16,651 nucleotides of DNA, taken from NCBI GenBank assembly GCA_902796875.1, contig CADBQT010000153.1:1-16651 (forward strand), given 5' to 3'. The notes under the pieces are model-generated. The model saw only the letters and a list, made by a program, of their open reading frames with translations. It was not told the DNA's origin and did no database searches. Positions 5,576-11,674 of the stretch are shown one piece after another. Each line of letters starts with the position of its first letter. The first letter of the stretch is position 1. The DNA comes from an uncultured Eubacteriales bacterium. GTDB taxonomy: Bacteria > Bacillota > Clostridia > Peptostreptococcales > Anaerovoracaceae. The position numbers and the translations under genes were made by a program.

Positions 5576-6563
5576 CACCCCAGATCCCGGCATCGCTGCC
5601 CAGACGGGCAGTGAGGATCGGGGTTTTTTGTGTGGGCCCAAAGGCATACTGCCGGTAGGTATTTCTGAGTCCGTCCACCAGGAAATCTCCGGCGGCGATC
5701 ATCCCACCGCCGATGATGAAGGCGGATGGATCGAGGGAAACGGCGATGGAGGCAAGGCCTCTTCCCAGGACGTGGAAGAAAAAGTCCGTCAGCTCCAGAG
5801 CCCTGGGATCCCCCTCCTTTGCCCGGTCGAAGATGAACCGGGAGGTGGGCTCTTCATCCCCGAAGAAGTTCTCGAATTCCGGCAGGGCGTCTGAAGCGGC
5901 CTTGCCGATCCGGGCGATGCCGGAAGCGGAGGCGTAGTACTCCAGATCCGCCGCAGCGGTAATGTCGGTCTTGCCGGAGTGGAGGATCCTGCTCAGCAGG
6001 GGATGGGAGGGGTTGATCATCATGTGACCGAATTCTCCGGCGGAGCCAAAAGCCCCGGAATAGAGCTCTCCATCCCGGATGACGCCGCCGCCGATGCCGG
6101 TGCCCAGGGTGATGAAGGCCGGGGTCTCCGTTTTCGATTCCCCGAAACGCCATTCCCCCAGGGCCGCCGCATTGGCGTCGTTGAGGACGGCCACTGTATC
6201 CACGCCGGTAAGCTCCGTCAGGATGTCCGCCGGGATCACCTGTCCCCAGCCCAGATTGACGCACCCGTCGACCAGGTCCCGTCCGTCGGAAGAGGGGATT
6301 ACGGGACCGGGGACCCCAAGGCCGATGCCGGCGATCCGGGCGCCTTCCGTGACCCTGCCGGCCTTTTCCAGAAGGCCCCTGGCGGCGTCGATCCCATCGG
6401 TCAGCATCCTCCTGGCGGGATCCTCTCCATCTGAAGAGAGCCCCCCTTCCCGGTAGGTGGGAATGGAGGCTTTGTCCATCAGTGTGAGATTGTCCCCTGC
6501 GCGAAACAGTCCGACCTTGGTGGCCGTTCCTCCCAGGTCGATGCCGATCAGATATTTTTCCAC
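5556..6563 (-). CDS. ROK-family sugar kinase (glucokinase-like) lacking the zinc motif
   Basis: A 335-residue ROK protein expected to phosphorylate glucose or an amino sugar with ATP in the cytoplasm. The phosphate loop is GIDLGGTATKVGL (7-19), the catalytic base is Asp129 in LNDANAAALGEW, and the nucleotide-binding stretch is ITLGTGIGGGVI (151-162). GEFGH (176-180) keeps the Glu and His of the sugar/zinc region. After it, where most ROK kinases have CxCGxxGC-x-E, this protein reads NPSHPLLSRILHSGK and has no cysteine, so structural zinc must be absent. Reading the region in other frames does not restore the motif, so a simple frameshift does not explain it. The start is a GTG with AGGGG eight bases upstream. 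The gene has the length of an intact enzyme. It follows the rhodanese gene by about 80 bases on the same strand. Confidence 0.88.
   Translation of the reverse strand: MEKYLIGIDLGGTATKVGLFRAGDNLTLMDKASIPTYREGGLSSDGEDPARRMLTDGIDAARGLLEKAGRVTEGARIAGIGLGVPGPVIPSSDGRDLVDGCVNLGWGQVIPADILTELTGVDTVAVLNDANAAALGEWRFGESKTETPAFITLGTGIGGGVIRDGELYSGAFGSAGEFGHMMINPSHPLLSRILHSGKTDITAAADLEYYASASGIARIGKAASDALPEFENFFGDEEPTSRFIFDRAKEGDPRALELTDFFFHVLGRGLASIAVSLDPSAFIIGGGMIAAGDFLVDGLRNTYRQYAFGPTQKTPILTARLGSDAGIWGAAASLL
5577..5629 (+). terminator. rho-independent terminator for rarA, inside the ROK gene 3' coding region
   Basis: ACCCC and GATCC (5577-5581, 5583-5587, with A5582 bulged) pair with GGATC and GGGGT (5615-5624). 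They enclose a second stem, CTGCCC/GGGCAG (5596-5601/5606-5611), with an AGAC loop. T6 follows at 5624-5629. On the opposite strand these bases encode the last residues of the ROK kinase. Confidence 0.75.
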
Positions 6564-6598
6564 GTCAAAATCCCCTGCCCTTAATCGTCTTCTTCGGC

Positions 6599-6645
6599 CA
6601 GATCCCTCAGCGGTCTCCGGTCAGATCCCTCAGCGGGACCCCGGT
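6599..6645. repeat. 23-bp imperfect tandem repeat after the rhodanese stop
   Basis: CAGATCCCTCAGCGG is repeated exactly at 6599-6613 and 6622-6636. Each copy is followed by a similar seven- to nine-base tail ending in CCGGT. The repeat fills the gap between the rhodanese stop (6645-6647, minus strand) and the ROK start. No promoter is evident there. Confidence 0.8.
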
Positions 6646-6962
6646 CAGCCTCTCTCGGCCAGTCCGGAATAGCGGTTGATCCCGCCGATGCACTGAAGGT
6701 TGGTGTAGCCTTTGCGGGCCAGACGTTTCACCGCCTTGTCCGCCCGGGCGCCGTTCACACAGTAGATGAAGACGGGGGTATCGAAGGAGGGAATGATCTC
6801 CTCGGCCTTGCTCAGCCGGTGGAGGGGCACGTTCACGCTGCCCGGGATCCGTACCTGAGCGAATTCCTTAGGCGTGCGCACGTCGATGAGGACGGCGCCG
6901 GGAGTGTTTTGATATTCCTGGACACCAGCGTTGATGTCTCTTCTGGGTTTGAGAAAAAACAT
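6645..6962 (-). CDS. single-domain rhodanese-like sulfurtransferase
   Basis: A 105-residue single rhodanese domain: VLIDVRTPKEF (24-34), the IPGSVNVPL loop (39-47), and the active-site loop CVNGAR (68-73, with Cys68 as the persulfide-carrying nucleophile), followed by AVKRLARKGYTNLQCIGGI. Proteins of this size are PspE/GlpE-like and move sulfane sulfur or detoxify cyanide; the acceptor is unknown. There is no signal peptide, so it is probably cytoplasmic. AGGAGGT lies 6 bases before the ATG. It is the first gene of a minus-strand unit with the ROK kinase, and a promoter candidate lies at 7006-7034. A one-base slip at the GAGAGAG just before the stop would extend the frame through the tandem repeat by about 25 residues, but the family alignment already ends naturally here. 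Confidence 0.92.
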   Translation of the reverse strand: MFFLKPRRDINAGVQEYQNTPGAVLIDVRTPKEFAQVRIPGSVNVPLHRLSKAEEIIPSFDTPVFIYCVNGARADKAVKRLARKGYTNLQCIGGINRYSGLAERG

Positions 6963-7005
6963 AGTCTACCTCCTGATGATTACCGGACCCATCGCCGGCA
7001 CCTAT

Positions 7006-7034
7006 ATTGTACAGGATTTTGCCTTTGGTGAAAA
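7006..7034 (-). promoter_or_regulatory. promoter candidate for the rhodanese-ROK unit
   Basis: On the minus strand TTTTCA (7029-7034), a 17-bp spacer and TACAAT (7006-7011) lie about 45 bases upstream of the rhodanese ATG. The -35 matches at 4 of 6 positions and the -10 at 5 of 6. Confidence 0.4.
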
Positions 7035-7146
7035 GTCCCGCCCATCTCAGTGAAAACCGCACCATTTTCCAGAATATGGAAGTGCCGCAAAGGCAGGGGA
7101 AGGATTTCGACAGAATTTCCGGGACGTAGCCCGGCGGGCCGGAATC

Positions 7147-7155
7147 TGGTACAAT
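7147..7155 (+). promoter_or_regulatory. extended -10 promoter for the Y-family polymerase gene
   Basis: TGG-TACAAT (7147-7155) is an extended -10 about 30 bases before the start codon; no convincing -35 lies 17 bp upstream. I looked for a Firmicutes LexA site (GAAC-N4-GTTC) around it and saw none. A TTCCA/TGGAA dyad is at 7067-7081 and a GCAAAGGCAGG copy at 7087-7097. Confidence 0.4.
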
Positions 7156-7184
7156 GGTTTCGGGAGTGGAAAGGGGTACCCGTA

Positions 7185-8708
7185 ATGAAAGAGCGGACAT
7201 ACATCGCTATAGATCTGAAATCATTTTACGCCTCGGTGGAATGCCGGGAGCGGGGACTGGATCCCATGACCACCAATCTGGTGGTGGCCGACGCTTCCCG
7301 GACGGAGAAGACCATCTGCCTGGCGGTGACGCCCAGTCTCAAGTCCTTCGGGATCTCGGGGAGAGCCCGGCTTTTTGAAGTGGTCCAGAGGGTGAGAGAG
7401 GTCAACGCGGAAAGGCAACGGCAAAACGGCGGGAGGCCCTTTTCGGGCAAATCCTCCGACAGCGGGGACCTGACCGGGGATCCTTCTTTGGCCCTGGACT
7501 ATCTGACCGCCGTGCCTCGGATGGCTCTGTACATGGAGTACAGCACCCGGATCTATCAGATCTACCTGAAATATATCGCTCCGGAGGATATCCACGTCTA
7601 TTCCATCGACGAGGTGTTCATCGACGTGACCGACTATCTGGCCACCTATGAGACGGATGCCCGTCAGCTGGCCATGCGGATGATCCGGGACGTGCTGGAT
7701 GAGACGGGCATCACGGCGACGGTGGGGATCGGGACCAATCTCTATCTGGCCAAGATCGCCATGGACATCGAAGCCAAGCACATGCCGGCGGACGAAAACG
7801 GTGTGCGGATCGCCGAGCTGGATGAAAAAAGCTACCGCCGGTCCCTTTGGGAGCACGAACCCATCACCGACTTCTGGCGGGTGGGCAAAGGCTATGCCCG
7901 CCGTCTGGCGGAGCACGGCATGACCACCATGGGAGACGTGGCCCGGTGCTCCCTGGGAGGCTCAAACGATGTGCACAACCCGGAGCTGCTCTACAAACTC
8001 TTCGGCGTCAATGCGGAGCTTCTCATCGATCACGCCTGGGGCGTGGAACCCTGTACCATATCGGAGATCAAAGCCTATCGGCCCAGATCCAACAGCTTGA
8101 CTTTTGGCCAGGTCCTTTCCCGGCCCTATCCCTATCCTCAAGCGGAGATCATTGTCCGGGAGATGACGGAACTGGCGGTCCTGGACCTGGTGGAAAAGAA
8201 GCTGGTCACCGATCAGATCGTCCTCACCGCAGGCTACGACATCGAGAACCTGACGGATCCCCGCCGGCGGAAGAAATACCGGGGGCAGATCGTCCGGGAT
8301 TACTATGGTCGGATGGTGCCCAAGCACGCCCACGGCACGGCCAATCTGAAGGAACCCACATCCTCCACAAAACTCATTACGGATGCGGTGATGAAACTTT
8401 TCCGTGAGATCGCCGATCCGGATCTTCTGGTGCGGCGGATCACCATCAGCGTCAACCACGTGATAGACGAAAGGGATGTCGCTTCCCAGGACCAGGAGGA
8501 GCAGCTGGATATGTTCACCGATTACGAGGCGAAGAAAGAAGAGGCTCAGGAAGAGGAGGAAGCCCGGGCCAGGGAGCGGCAGATGCAGGAGGCCATGGTG
8601 GCCATCCGAAGGAAGTTTGGCAAGAACTCCATCCTCACCGGGACCAGCCTGGAGGAGGGCGCCACCACCATGGAAAGAAACCGCCAGATCGGCGGCCACA
8701 AAGCGTAA
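7185..8708 (+). CDS. Y-family translesion DNA polymerase (UmuC/UvrX-like)
   Basis: A 507-residue Y-family polymerase of the Firmicutes UmuC-like type, which copies past DNA lesions. The catalytic acidic residues are Asp10 in YIAIDLKSFYASVEC and Asp142-Glu143 in YSIDEVFID; the steric-gate region is SFYAS (13-17). The little finger follows at about 290-430. A pentapeptide QLDMF (440-444) fits the beta-clamp binding consensus, and a Glu-rich, charged linker (about 450-475) separates it from a conserved C-terminus ending QIGGHKA. I chose the ATG at 7185 because AAGGGG is 8 bases upstream and the family motif starts at residue 5; the frame is open from 7050 but that part is not family sequence. 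YolD follows 50 bases later. Such pairs are common on clostridial mobile elements and chromosomes. Confidence 0.93.
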   Translation: MKERTYIAIDLKSFYASVECRERGLDPMTTNLVVADASRTEKTICLAVTPSLKSFGISGRARLFEVVQRVREVNAERQRQNGGRPFSGKSSDSGDLTGDPSLALDYLTAVPRMALYMEYSTRIYQIYLKYIAPEDIHVYSIDEVFIDVTDYLATYETDARQLAMRMIRDVLDETGITATVGIGTNLYLAKIAMDIEAKHMPADENGVRIAELDEKSYRRSLWEHEPITDFWRVGKGYARRLAEHGMTTMGDVARCSLGGSNDVHNPELLYKLFGVNAELLIDHAWGVEPCTISEIKAYRPRSNSLTFGQVLSRPYPYPQAEIIVREMTELAVLDLVEKKLVTDQIVLTAGYDIENLTDPRRRKKYRGQIVRDYYGRMVPKHAHGTANLKEPTSSTKLITDAVMKLFREIADPDLLVRRITISVNHVIDERDVASQDQEEQLDMFTDYEAKKEEAQEEEEARARERQMQEAMVAIRRKFGKNSILTGTSLEEGATTMERNRQIGGHKA

Positions 8709-8758
8709 GATCCAAGAGGAAGAAGCAAGGGCGTAAGCCCCAGGAAAGGAAGAGCAAA
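8703..8758. repeat. imperfect 28-bp duplication between the polymerase and YolD genes
   Basis: GCGTAAG, which includes the polymerase stop codon, occurs at 8703-8709 and 8731-8737. The following bases are similar in both copies (ATCCA/CCCCA, then purine-rich GGAAGA-type sequence, then GCAAGG/GCAAAG). The second copy supplies the YolD ribosome binding site. Confidence 0.65.
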
Positions 8759-9148
8759 GTGAGCAGATACGACGACATCATCGATCTGGATCGTCCCGTG
8801 ATCCCGGGGCATCCACCCATGGACCGGGAGGCCCGCGCCGCCCAGTTCGCGCCTTTTGCTGCCCTCACCGGATACGAGGAGGCGGTGGCGGAAACGGGCA
8901 GGCTCACCGATGCCAGGATCCAGATCTCCGAGGACCAGAAGGACATTCTGGACGGCAGGCTGAACATGGCCCTTCAGACCGGCCGCCCGGTGACCATCAC
9001 CTTTTTCGTGGAAGACAAAAGAAAAGCCGGCGGGTCCTATGAGACCTGCGCCGGCCGTATCCAGTCCGTTTCATCCCGGGACGCCGCCGTGATCATGGAA
9101 GACGGCAGAGAGCTTGCCGTGGATGATATTCTCGACATTCAGTTTTAA
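8759..9148 (+). CDS. YolD-like protein, partner of the Y-family polymerase
   Basis: A 129-residue YolD-family protein. The N-terminal signature RYDDIIDLDRPVIPGHPPMDREARAAQFAPFAALTGYEEAV is typical of clostridial members, followed by a helical stretch (about 55-75) and a beta-rich C-terminal half (VTITFFVEDKRKAGGSY, then GRIQSV, AAVIMEDGRELAVDDIL). In Bacillus, YolD/YqjX-type proteins are encoded with UvrX/YqjW polymerases and are proposed to play the UmuD-like accessory role. The start is a GTG with AGGAAAGGA 8 bases upstream; no ATG fits. It is probably cotranscribed with the polymerase. Its stop lies 22 bases from the stop of the convergent acyltransferase gene, with a T7 run between but no convincing hairpin. 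Confidence 0.9.
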   Translation: MSRYDDIIDLDRPVIPGHPPMDREARAAQFAPFAALTGYEEAVAETGRLTDARIQISEDQKDILDGRLNMALQTGRPVTITFFVEDKRKAGGSYETCAGRIQSVSSRDAAVIMEDGRELAVDDILDIQF

Positions 9149-9170
9149 GTTTTTTTAATCGGACAAACCC

Positions 9171-10439
9171 TTATTCCGGCTTGACGTTCATGCCGGTATT
9201 TGCCTTTGCATCTTCGGGCTCTTCTTTTTTACCGAAATTCTCCAGCCACTGGACCATGAAGGGCGTCCTCAGGAATCCCTCGGTCAGGATGTCGTAGAGC
9301 TTCACCCAGAAGGGGGCGACCAGGGAGATCCCGGCCAGAAGGGCGCTTCCGTAGACCATGGGGTAGAAGACGGCCAGGTTCTTCGGGCACTTGCCCACCA
9401 GGGGATCCAGTATGCCGCAGTTCCACAGCCAGATGGCGCCGGCGATGGACAGGACCGTTACCGTTACGGAGATGGCCCAGTTGTTGTGCTTCTTGTGCGC
9501 CAGGGAGATCAGGGAGAACCAGGCGACGATCAGCACGGAGATGGCGCCGAGGTACAGCCCTTTGATCTTGATGATGTGCCGCAGGCCCAGATGGAAGATG
9601 TAGACCGGCATGGTATTGGTGCCCACAAAGCAGAGGAAGTTCTGCTTCGACGGCAGGATGTTGACCATGAGGGTGATCCATCCGCAGGCCAGGCAGAAGA
9701 CCAGCACTCTCATGGCGACGTCCTCGATGAGAGGCACGTTCAGATCCTGAGCGGGATCGCTGAGCAGGAACCAGGAGAGGCGGGGTCCGTTGAAGACCAG
9801 CCAGATGGAAATGGCGATGAGGACGGCCGCCAGAAGTACCAGGACGACCGGGTATCTCTTCAGGGTACGGACACGGTCCAAAGTTTCTTTGGAACAGTAG
9901 TATCCGATCAGGAAGAAGGGGAAGTAGGAGAACACCCGGCCCAGGGCCAGATAATCTCCGAAAGGCAGGGCGCCGGCGGCGAGCATCATGACGATGCTCA
10001 TGGGCAGGGCCCAACGGAACTTGATGATGTCCCTGAGGAAGAACCTGTACAGGAACAGAGCAAACAGGAACCAGAGGGCGAAGGGCGGGGTCAGGTAAGA
10101 GAACCAGGTCCCGATCCCGGTGTGGAAACCGTAGCCGGCGATCATGGTGATCGTGGTGAACACCAGATAGGGCCACAGCACGCCTCGGAAAGCCGTTTCA
10201 TGAGCCCGCTCCGGTTTCTTCGAGAAATATCCGGACAGGAACATGAAAGCCTGCATGACGAATACATTGATGGTAATGTACATGAATCCGCAGAAGGATA
10301 CGTGGGCGAAACCCGGCTCATAAAGCGCCTGGTACCAGTTGGCCGACGCCTTGGTGAAATGCGAGACCGGGATCGAGAGCATCAGCAGTCCACGGAAAGT
10401 ATCGAACATATAATCACGTTCTTTGATGACTTCTCCCAT
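9171..10439 (-). CDS. acyltransferase-3 family membrane protein
   Basis: A 422-residue polytopic membrane protein of the acyltransferase-3 family, which O-acylates surface polysaccharides, exported sugars or other cell-envelope acceptors using acyl groups from the cytoplasm. The N-terminal RDYMFDTFRGLLMLSIPVSHF contains the family R-x10-H motif (Arg16, His27). About ten hydrophobic helices follow, including FVMQAFMFLSGYFSKKP and a P-x-A-LWFL segment (PPFALWFLFALFLYRFFLR). The C-terminus is charged (KKEEPEDAKANTGMNVKPE) and likely cytoplasmic. I chose the ATG at 10439 because TAGGAGA lies about 8 bases upstream and a strong promoter follows; the longer start at 10472 falls in the leader. It stands alone, with a convergent YolD gene behind it. 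The acceptor cannot be told from context. Confidence 0.88.
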   Translation of the reverse strand: MGEVIKERDYMFDTFRGLLMLSIPVSHFTKASANWYQALYEPGFAHVSFCGFMYITINVFVMQAFMFLSGYFSKKPERAHETAFRGVLWPYLVFTTITMIAGYGFHTGIGTWFSYLTPPFALWFLFALFLYRFFLRDIIKFRWALPMSIVMMLAAGALPFGDYLALGRVFSYFPFFLIGYYCSKETLDRVRTLKRYPVVLVLLAAVLIAISIWLVFNGPRLSWFLLSDPAQDLNVPLIEDVAMRVLVFCLACGWITLMVNILPSKQNFLCFVGTNTMPVYIFHLGLRHIIKIKGLYLGAISVLIVAWFSLISLAHKKHNNWAISVTVTVLSIAGAIWLWNCGILDPLVGKCPKNLAVFYPMVYGSALLAGISLVAPFWVKLYDILTEGFLRTPFMVQWLENFGKKEEPEDAKANTGMNVKPE

Positions 10440-10474
10440 AACTCTTCTCCTATCGAATAAAACACTCGGCAAAT

Positions 10475-10503
10475 ATTATACCAAATCAATCAAGTATCTA
10501 CAA
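10475..10503 (-). promoter_or_regulatory. strong promoter for the acyltransferase gene
   Basis: On the minus strand TTGTAG (10498-10503), a 17-bp spacer and a perfect TATAAT (10475-10480) preceded by TGG make an extended -10 promoter. The predicted leader is about 30 bases and ends in the AGGAGA ribosome binding site. Confidence 0.7.
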
Positions 10504-10633
10504 GGGTTTCTGGAGGGGAGGAGTCTGTGGGAATTCGAATCCGGCTTCGGATCAGGGCCCGGGTATTGAACCCGGTTGCGAATCACGGTCTATCTCCCGA
10601 TTTAATGTCTTTTTTCTCGCATTGGGATTTCCG
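10504..10633. other. intergenic region with two hairpins, no gene seen
   Basis: This stretch holds ATCCG/CGGAT (10539-10543/10548-10552, loop GCTT) and CCGGGT/ACCCGG (10559-10564/10570-10575, loop ATTGA). On the minus strand the second hairpin resembles a tRNA T-arm (loop TTCAATA), but no acceptor, D- or anticodon arm is present. EcoRI-, ApaI- and SmaI-type palindromes cluster here (10531-10563). The T-rich end (10600-10618) has no stem before it. No open frame looks coding. Confidence 0.5.
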
Positions 10634-10900
10634 GTCAGTAAAACCGTCTTTCGATTTCCTTGGCGTCCCCTTTTGAGGGAGCCTGCGCCGAGAAAATGGT
10701 TATTTTAATGTCGAAATGCTTTGTGATCGTTCCCTTGGTCAGTAAATTGTGCGGGTCTCGACTGGGAACCGGCCCTTGAAGAAGATATTTACTGACTGCT
10801 AAACAGACCATCTGAAGAATCGTCAATAATTGTCAGGTTCTTACTGACTTTGGGCCGGATTTGCGGGTCATCTGACAGTGATCTTGTAGGAGTTACTGAC
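10634..10900. repeat. regularly spaced GTCAGTAA/TTACTGAC octamer array
   Basis: Five exact copies are present: GTCAGTAA at 10634-10641 and 10738-10745, and its reverse complement TTACTGAC at 10789-10796, 10841-10848 and 10893-10900. Successive starts are 104, 51, 52 and 52 bp apart, close to ten and five turns of B-DNA. The first two copies point one way and the last three the other. A one-mismatch copy, GTCAATAA, is at 10822-10829. Weaker similarity between units (CATCTGA, TTGTGCGGGTC/TTTGCGGGTC) suggests decayed longer repeats. The region is less GC-rich than the flanking genes. The last copy lies between an AGGAG and an ATG. It could be an operator array, recombinase arm sites or the remnant of a repeat element. 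Confidence 0.75.
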
Positions 10901-10901
10901 C

Positions 10902-11048
10902 ATGAAGCAACACCAGGAGGAAAAAGGCAGTATTTCGAATGAACCGAGCGGCGTGGCTCTGGAGACGGGGAAGATTCTCTGGACGGCAGGGCCGAAATCC
11001 CGTATAGTACAGGGGAGACATCCATCCGAAAGGAGAAGAGAGAAATGA
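10902..11048 (+). CDS. possible 48-residue ORF coupled to the HD gene
   Basis: An ATG at 10902 is preceded by AGGAG at 10888-10892 (9-base spacing) and opens a 48-codon frame (MKQHQEEKGSIS to HPSERRREK). It ends in a TGA sharing the ATGA of the HD gene start, a classic coupling arrangement. The product is hydrophilic, basic at its C-terminus and has no family I recognise. Third-position GC looks lower than in neighbouring genes, and a -10-like TATAGT lies inside it, so it may be a chance frame. The final TTACTGAC repeat falls exactly between its ribosome binding site and start codon. Confidence 0.3.
   Translation: MKQHQEEKGSISNEPSGVALETGKILWTAGPKSRIVQGRHPSERRREK
10980..11008 (+). promoter_or_regulatory. 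promoter candidate for the HD-domain gene
   Basis: TGGACG (10980-10985), a 17-bp spacer and TATAGT (11003-11008) lie about 37 bases before the HD start; the boxes match the consensus at 4 and 5 of 6 positions. Confidence 0.45.
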
Positions 11049-11548
11049 ATCGTCTGATGAAGACCCAGGGGTTCCTGTTCGACGAGATCGACCGGTACGC
11101 GGAGCTGGTCCCCGAACGGGACGCCACCCCCATCTATGAGAAGATCCACGCCGTAGGCAGCGGCAAGATCGGATACATCCTCGGCCTGCAGCGCGGCCTG
11201 GATCCGGATCTGGCGGCCGCCGCGGCGACGATCCACGACTACGGCCGGATCGTCACGGGCAAACAGGAGGGCCATGCGGAAGCCGGGTACGAGCCGGTGC
11301 AGGAGTTTCTCCGCCGCACAGAGCTCTATACGGAAGAGGAGATCCAGGCGTTGGCTCTGGCGGTGAAGAATCACAGCCGGAAGTCGGAGGTGGGATCGCC
11401 CCTTGAAGAGATCGCCAAGGACGCCGACGTGCTGGACTTTCATCAGTACGGATACACCATGCCCAGACAGGAACAGCAGGACCGTCTGGATGCGCTGCTG
11501 GCCGCAGGATGGGACGGGAAGACCCCCATCGCGCCGCCGGAGAAATAA
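11045..11548 (+). CDS. HD-domain phosphohydrolase
   Basis: A 167-residue stand-alone HD-domain protein, a metal-dependent phosphohydrolase fold. Candidate ligands in order are His35 (KIHAVGSG), His64-Asp65 (TIHDYGR, the HD doublet), His77 (EGHAEAG), His110 (VKNHSRKSEVGSP) and Asp126/Asp128 (AKDADVLDFHQYG). This His/HD/His/His/Asp layout resembles small clostridial HD proteins related to YqeK and nucleotide hydrolases, but the substrate cannot be told. AAAGGAGAA lies about 6 bases before the ATG. The gene sits downstream of the GTCAGTAA array and perhaps of a coupled 48-codon ORF. Its stop is followed by an AT-rich stretch with an AGAAAA/TTTTCT dyad (11555-11568) that may weakly terminate. Confidence 0.87.
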   Translation: MNRLMKTQGFLFDEIDRYAELVPERDATPIYEKIHAVGSGKIGYILGLQRGLDPDLAAAAATIHDYGRIVTGKQEGHAEAGYEPVQEFLRRTELYTEEEIQALALAVKNHSRKSEVGSPLEEIAKDADVLDFHQYGYTMPRQEQQDRLDALLAAGWDGKTPIAPPEK

Positions 11549-11586
11549 ATGTTCAGAAAATTTTTTCTTAATCTTGACTTTTTAGG

Positions 11587-11615
11587 TTCAGTTTGAGGAA
11601 AAAGTATGATATGAT
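11587..11615 (+). promoter_or_regulatory. promoter for the butyryl-CoA transferase gene
   Basis: TGA-TATGAT (11607-11615) is an extended -10; TTCAGT (11587-11592) lies 17 bp upstream. A second TATGAT starts five bases earlier (11605-11610). TTGACT at 11574-11579 is a better -35 sequence but too far from either. The AT-rich block 11550-11615 contrasts sharply with the flanking genes, and the leader to the ATG is about 55 bases. Confidence 0.5.
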
Positions 11616-11674
11616 AGGGCCACGGAAGAAAAACAAACGAAGGCGAGTGAGCCCGGTGAATACGGAGGACCAAT

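Noticed and set aside
7050..7184. Longer start for the Y-family polymerase
   Set aside because: The extra 45 codons contain the promoter-like TGGTACAAT and no family sequence, whereas ATG 7185 has a proper ribosome binding site directly before the conserved N-terminus.
9101..9156. Terminator after the YolD gene from the ACGGCA/TGCCGT stem and the T7 run
   Set aside because: The stem (9102-9120) lies about 30 bases before the T-run, too far for a rho-independent terminator.
9486..10460. 324-codon plus-strand frame opposite the acyltransferase gene
   Set aside because: The minus-strand frame has the transmembrane pattern and R-x10-H motif of a real family; the plus-strand product is Gln/Asp/Gly-rich low complexity typical of a shadow.
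10539..10575. tRNA gene suggested by T-arm-like hairpins (minus strand)
   Set aside because: A T-loop-like TTCAATA in a 5-bp stem is present, but no acceptor, D- or anticodon arms can be paired around it.
10635..10826. 63-codon minus-strand frame inside the octamer array
   Set aside because: It starts with TTG, has no Shine-Dalgarno and no recognisable family, and contains two of the octamer repeats. It could be a decayed gene, but nothing supports translation.
10634..10900. CRISPR array
   Set aside because: The conserved unit is only 8 bases and changes orientation, and no cas gene is nearby.
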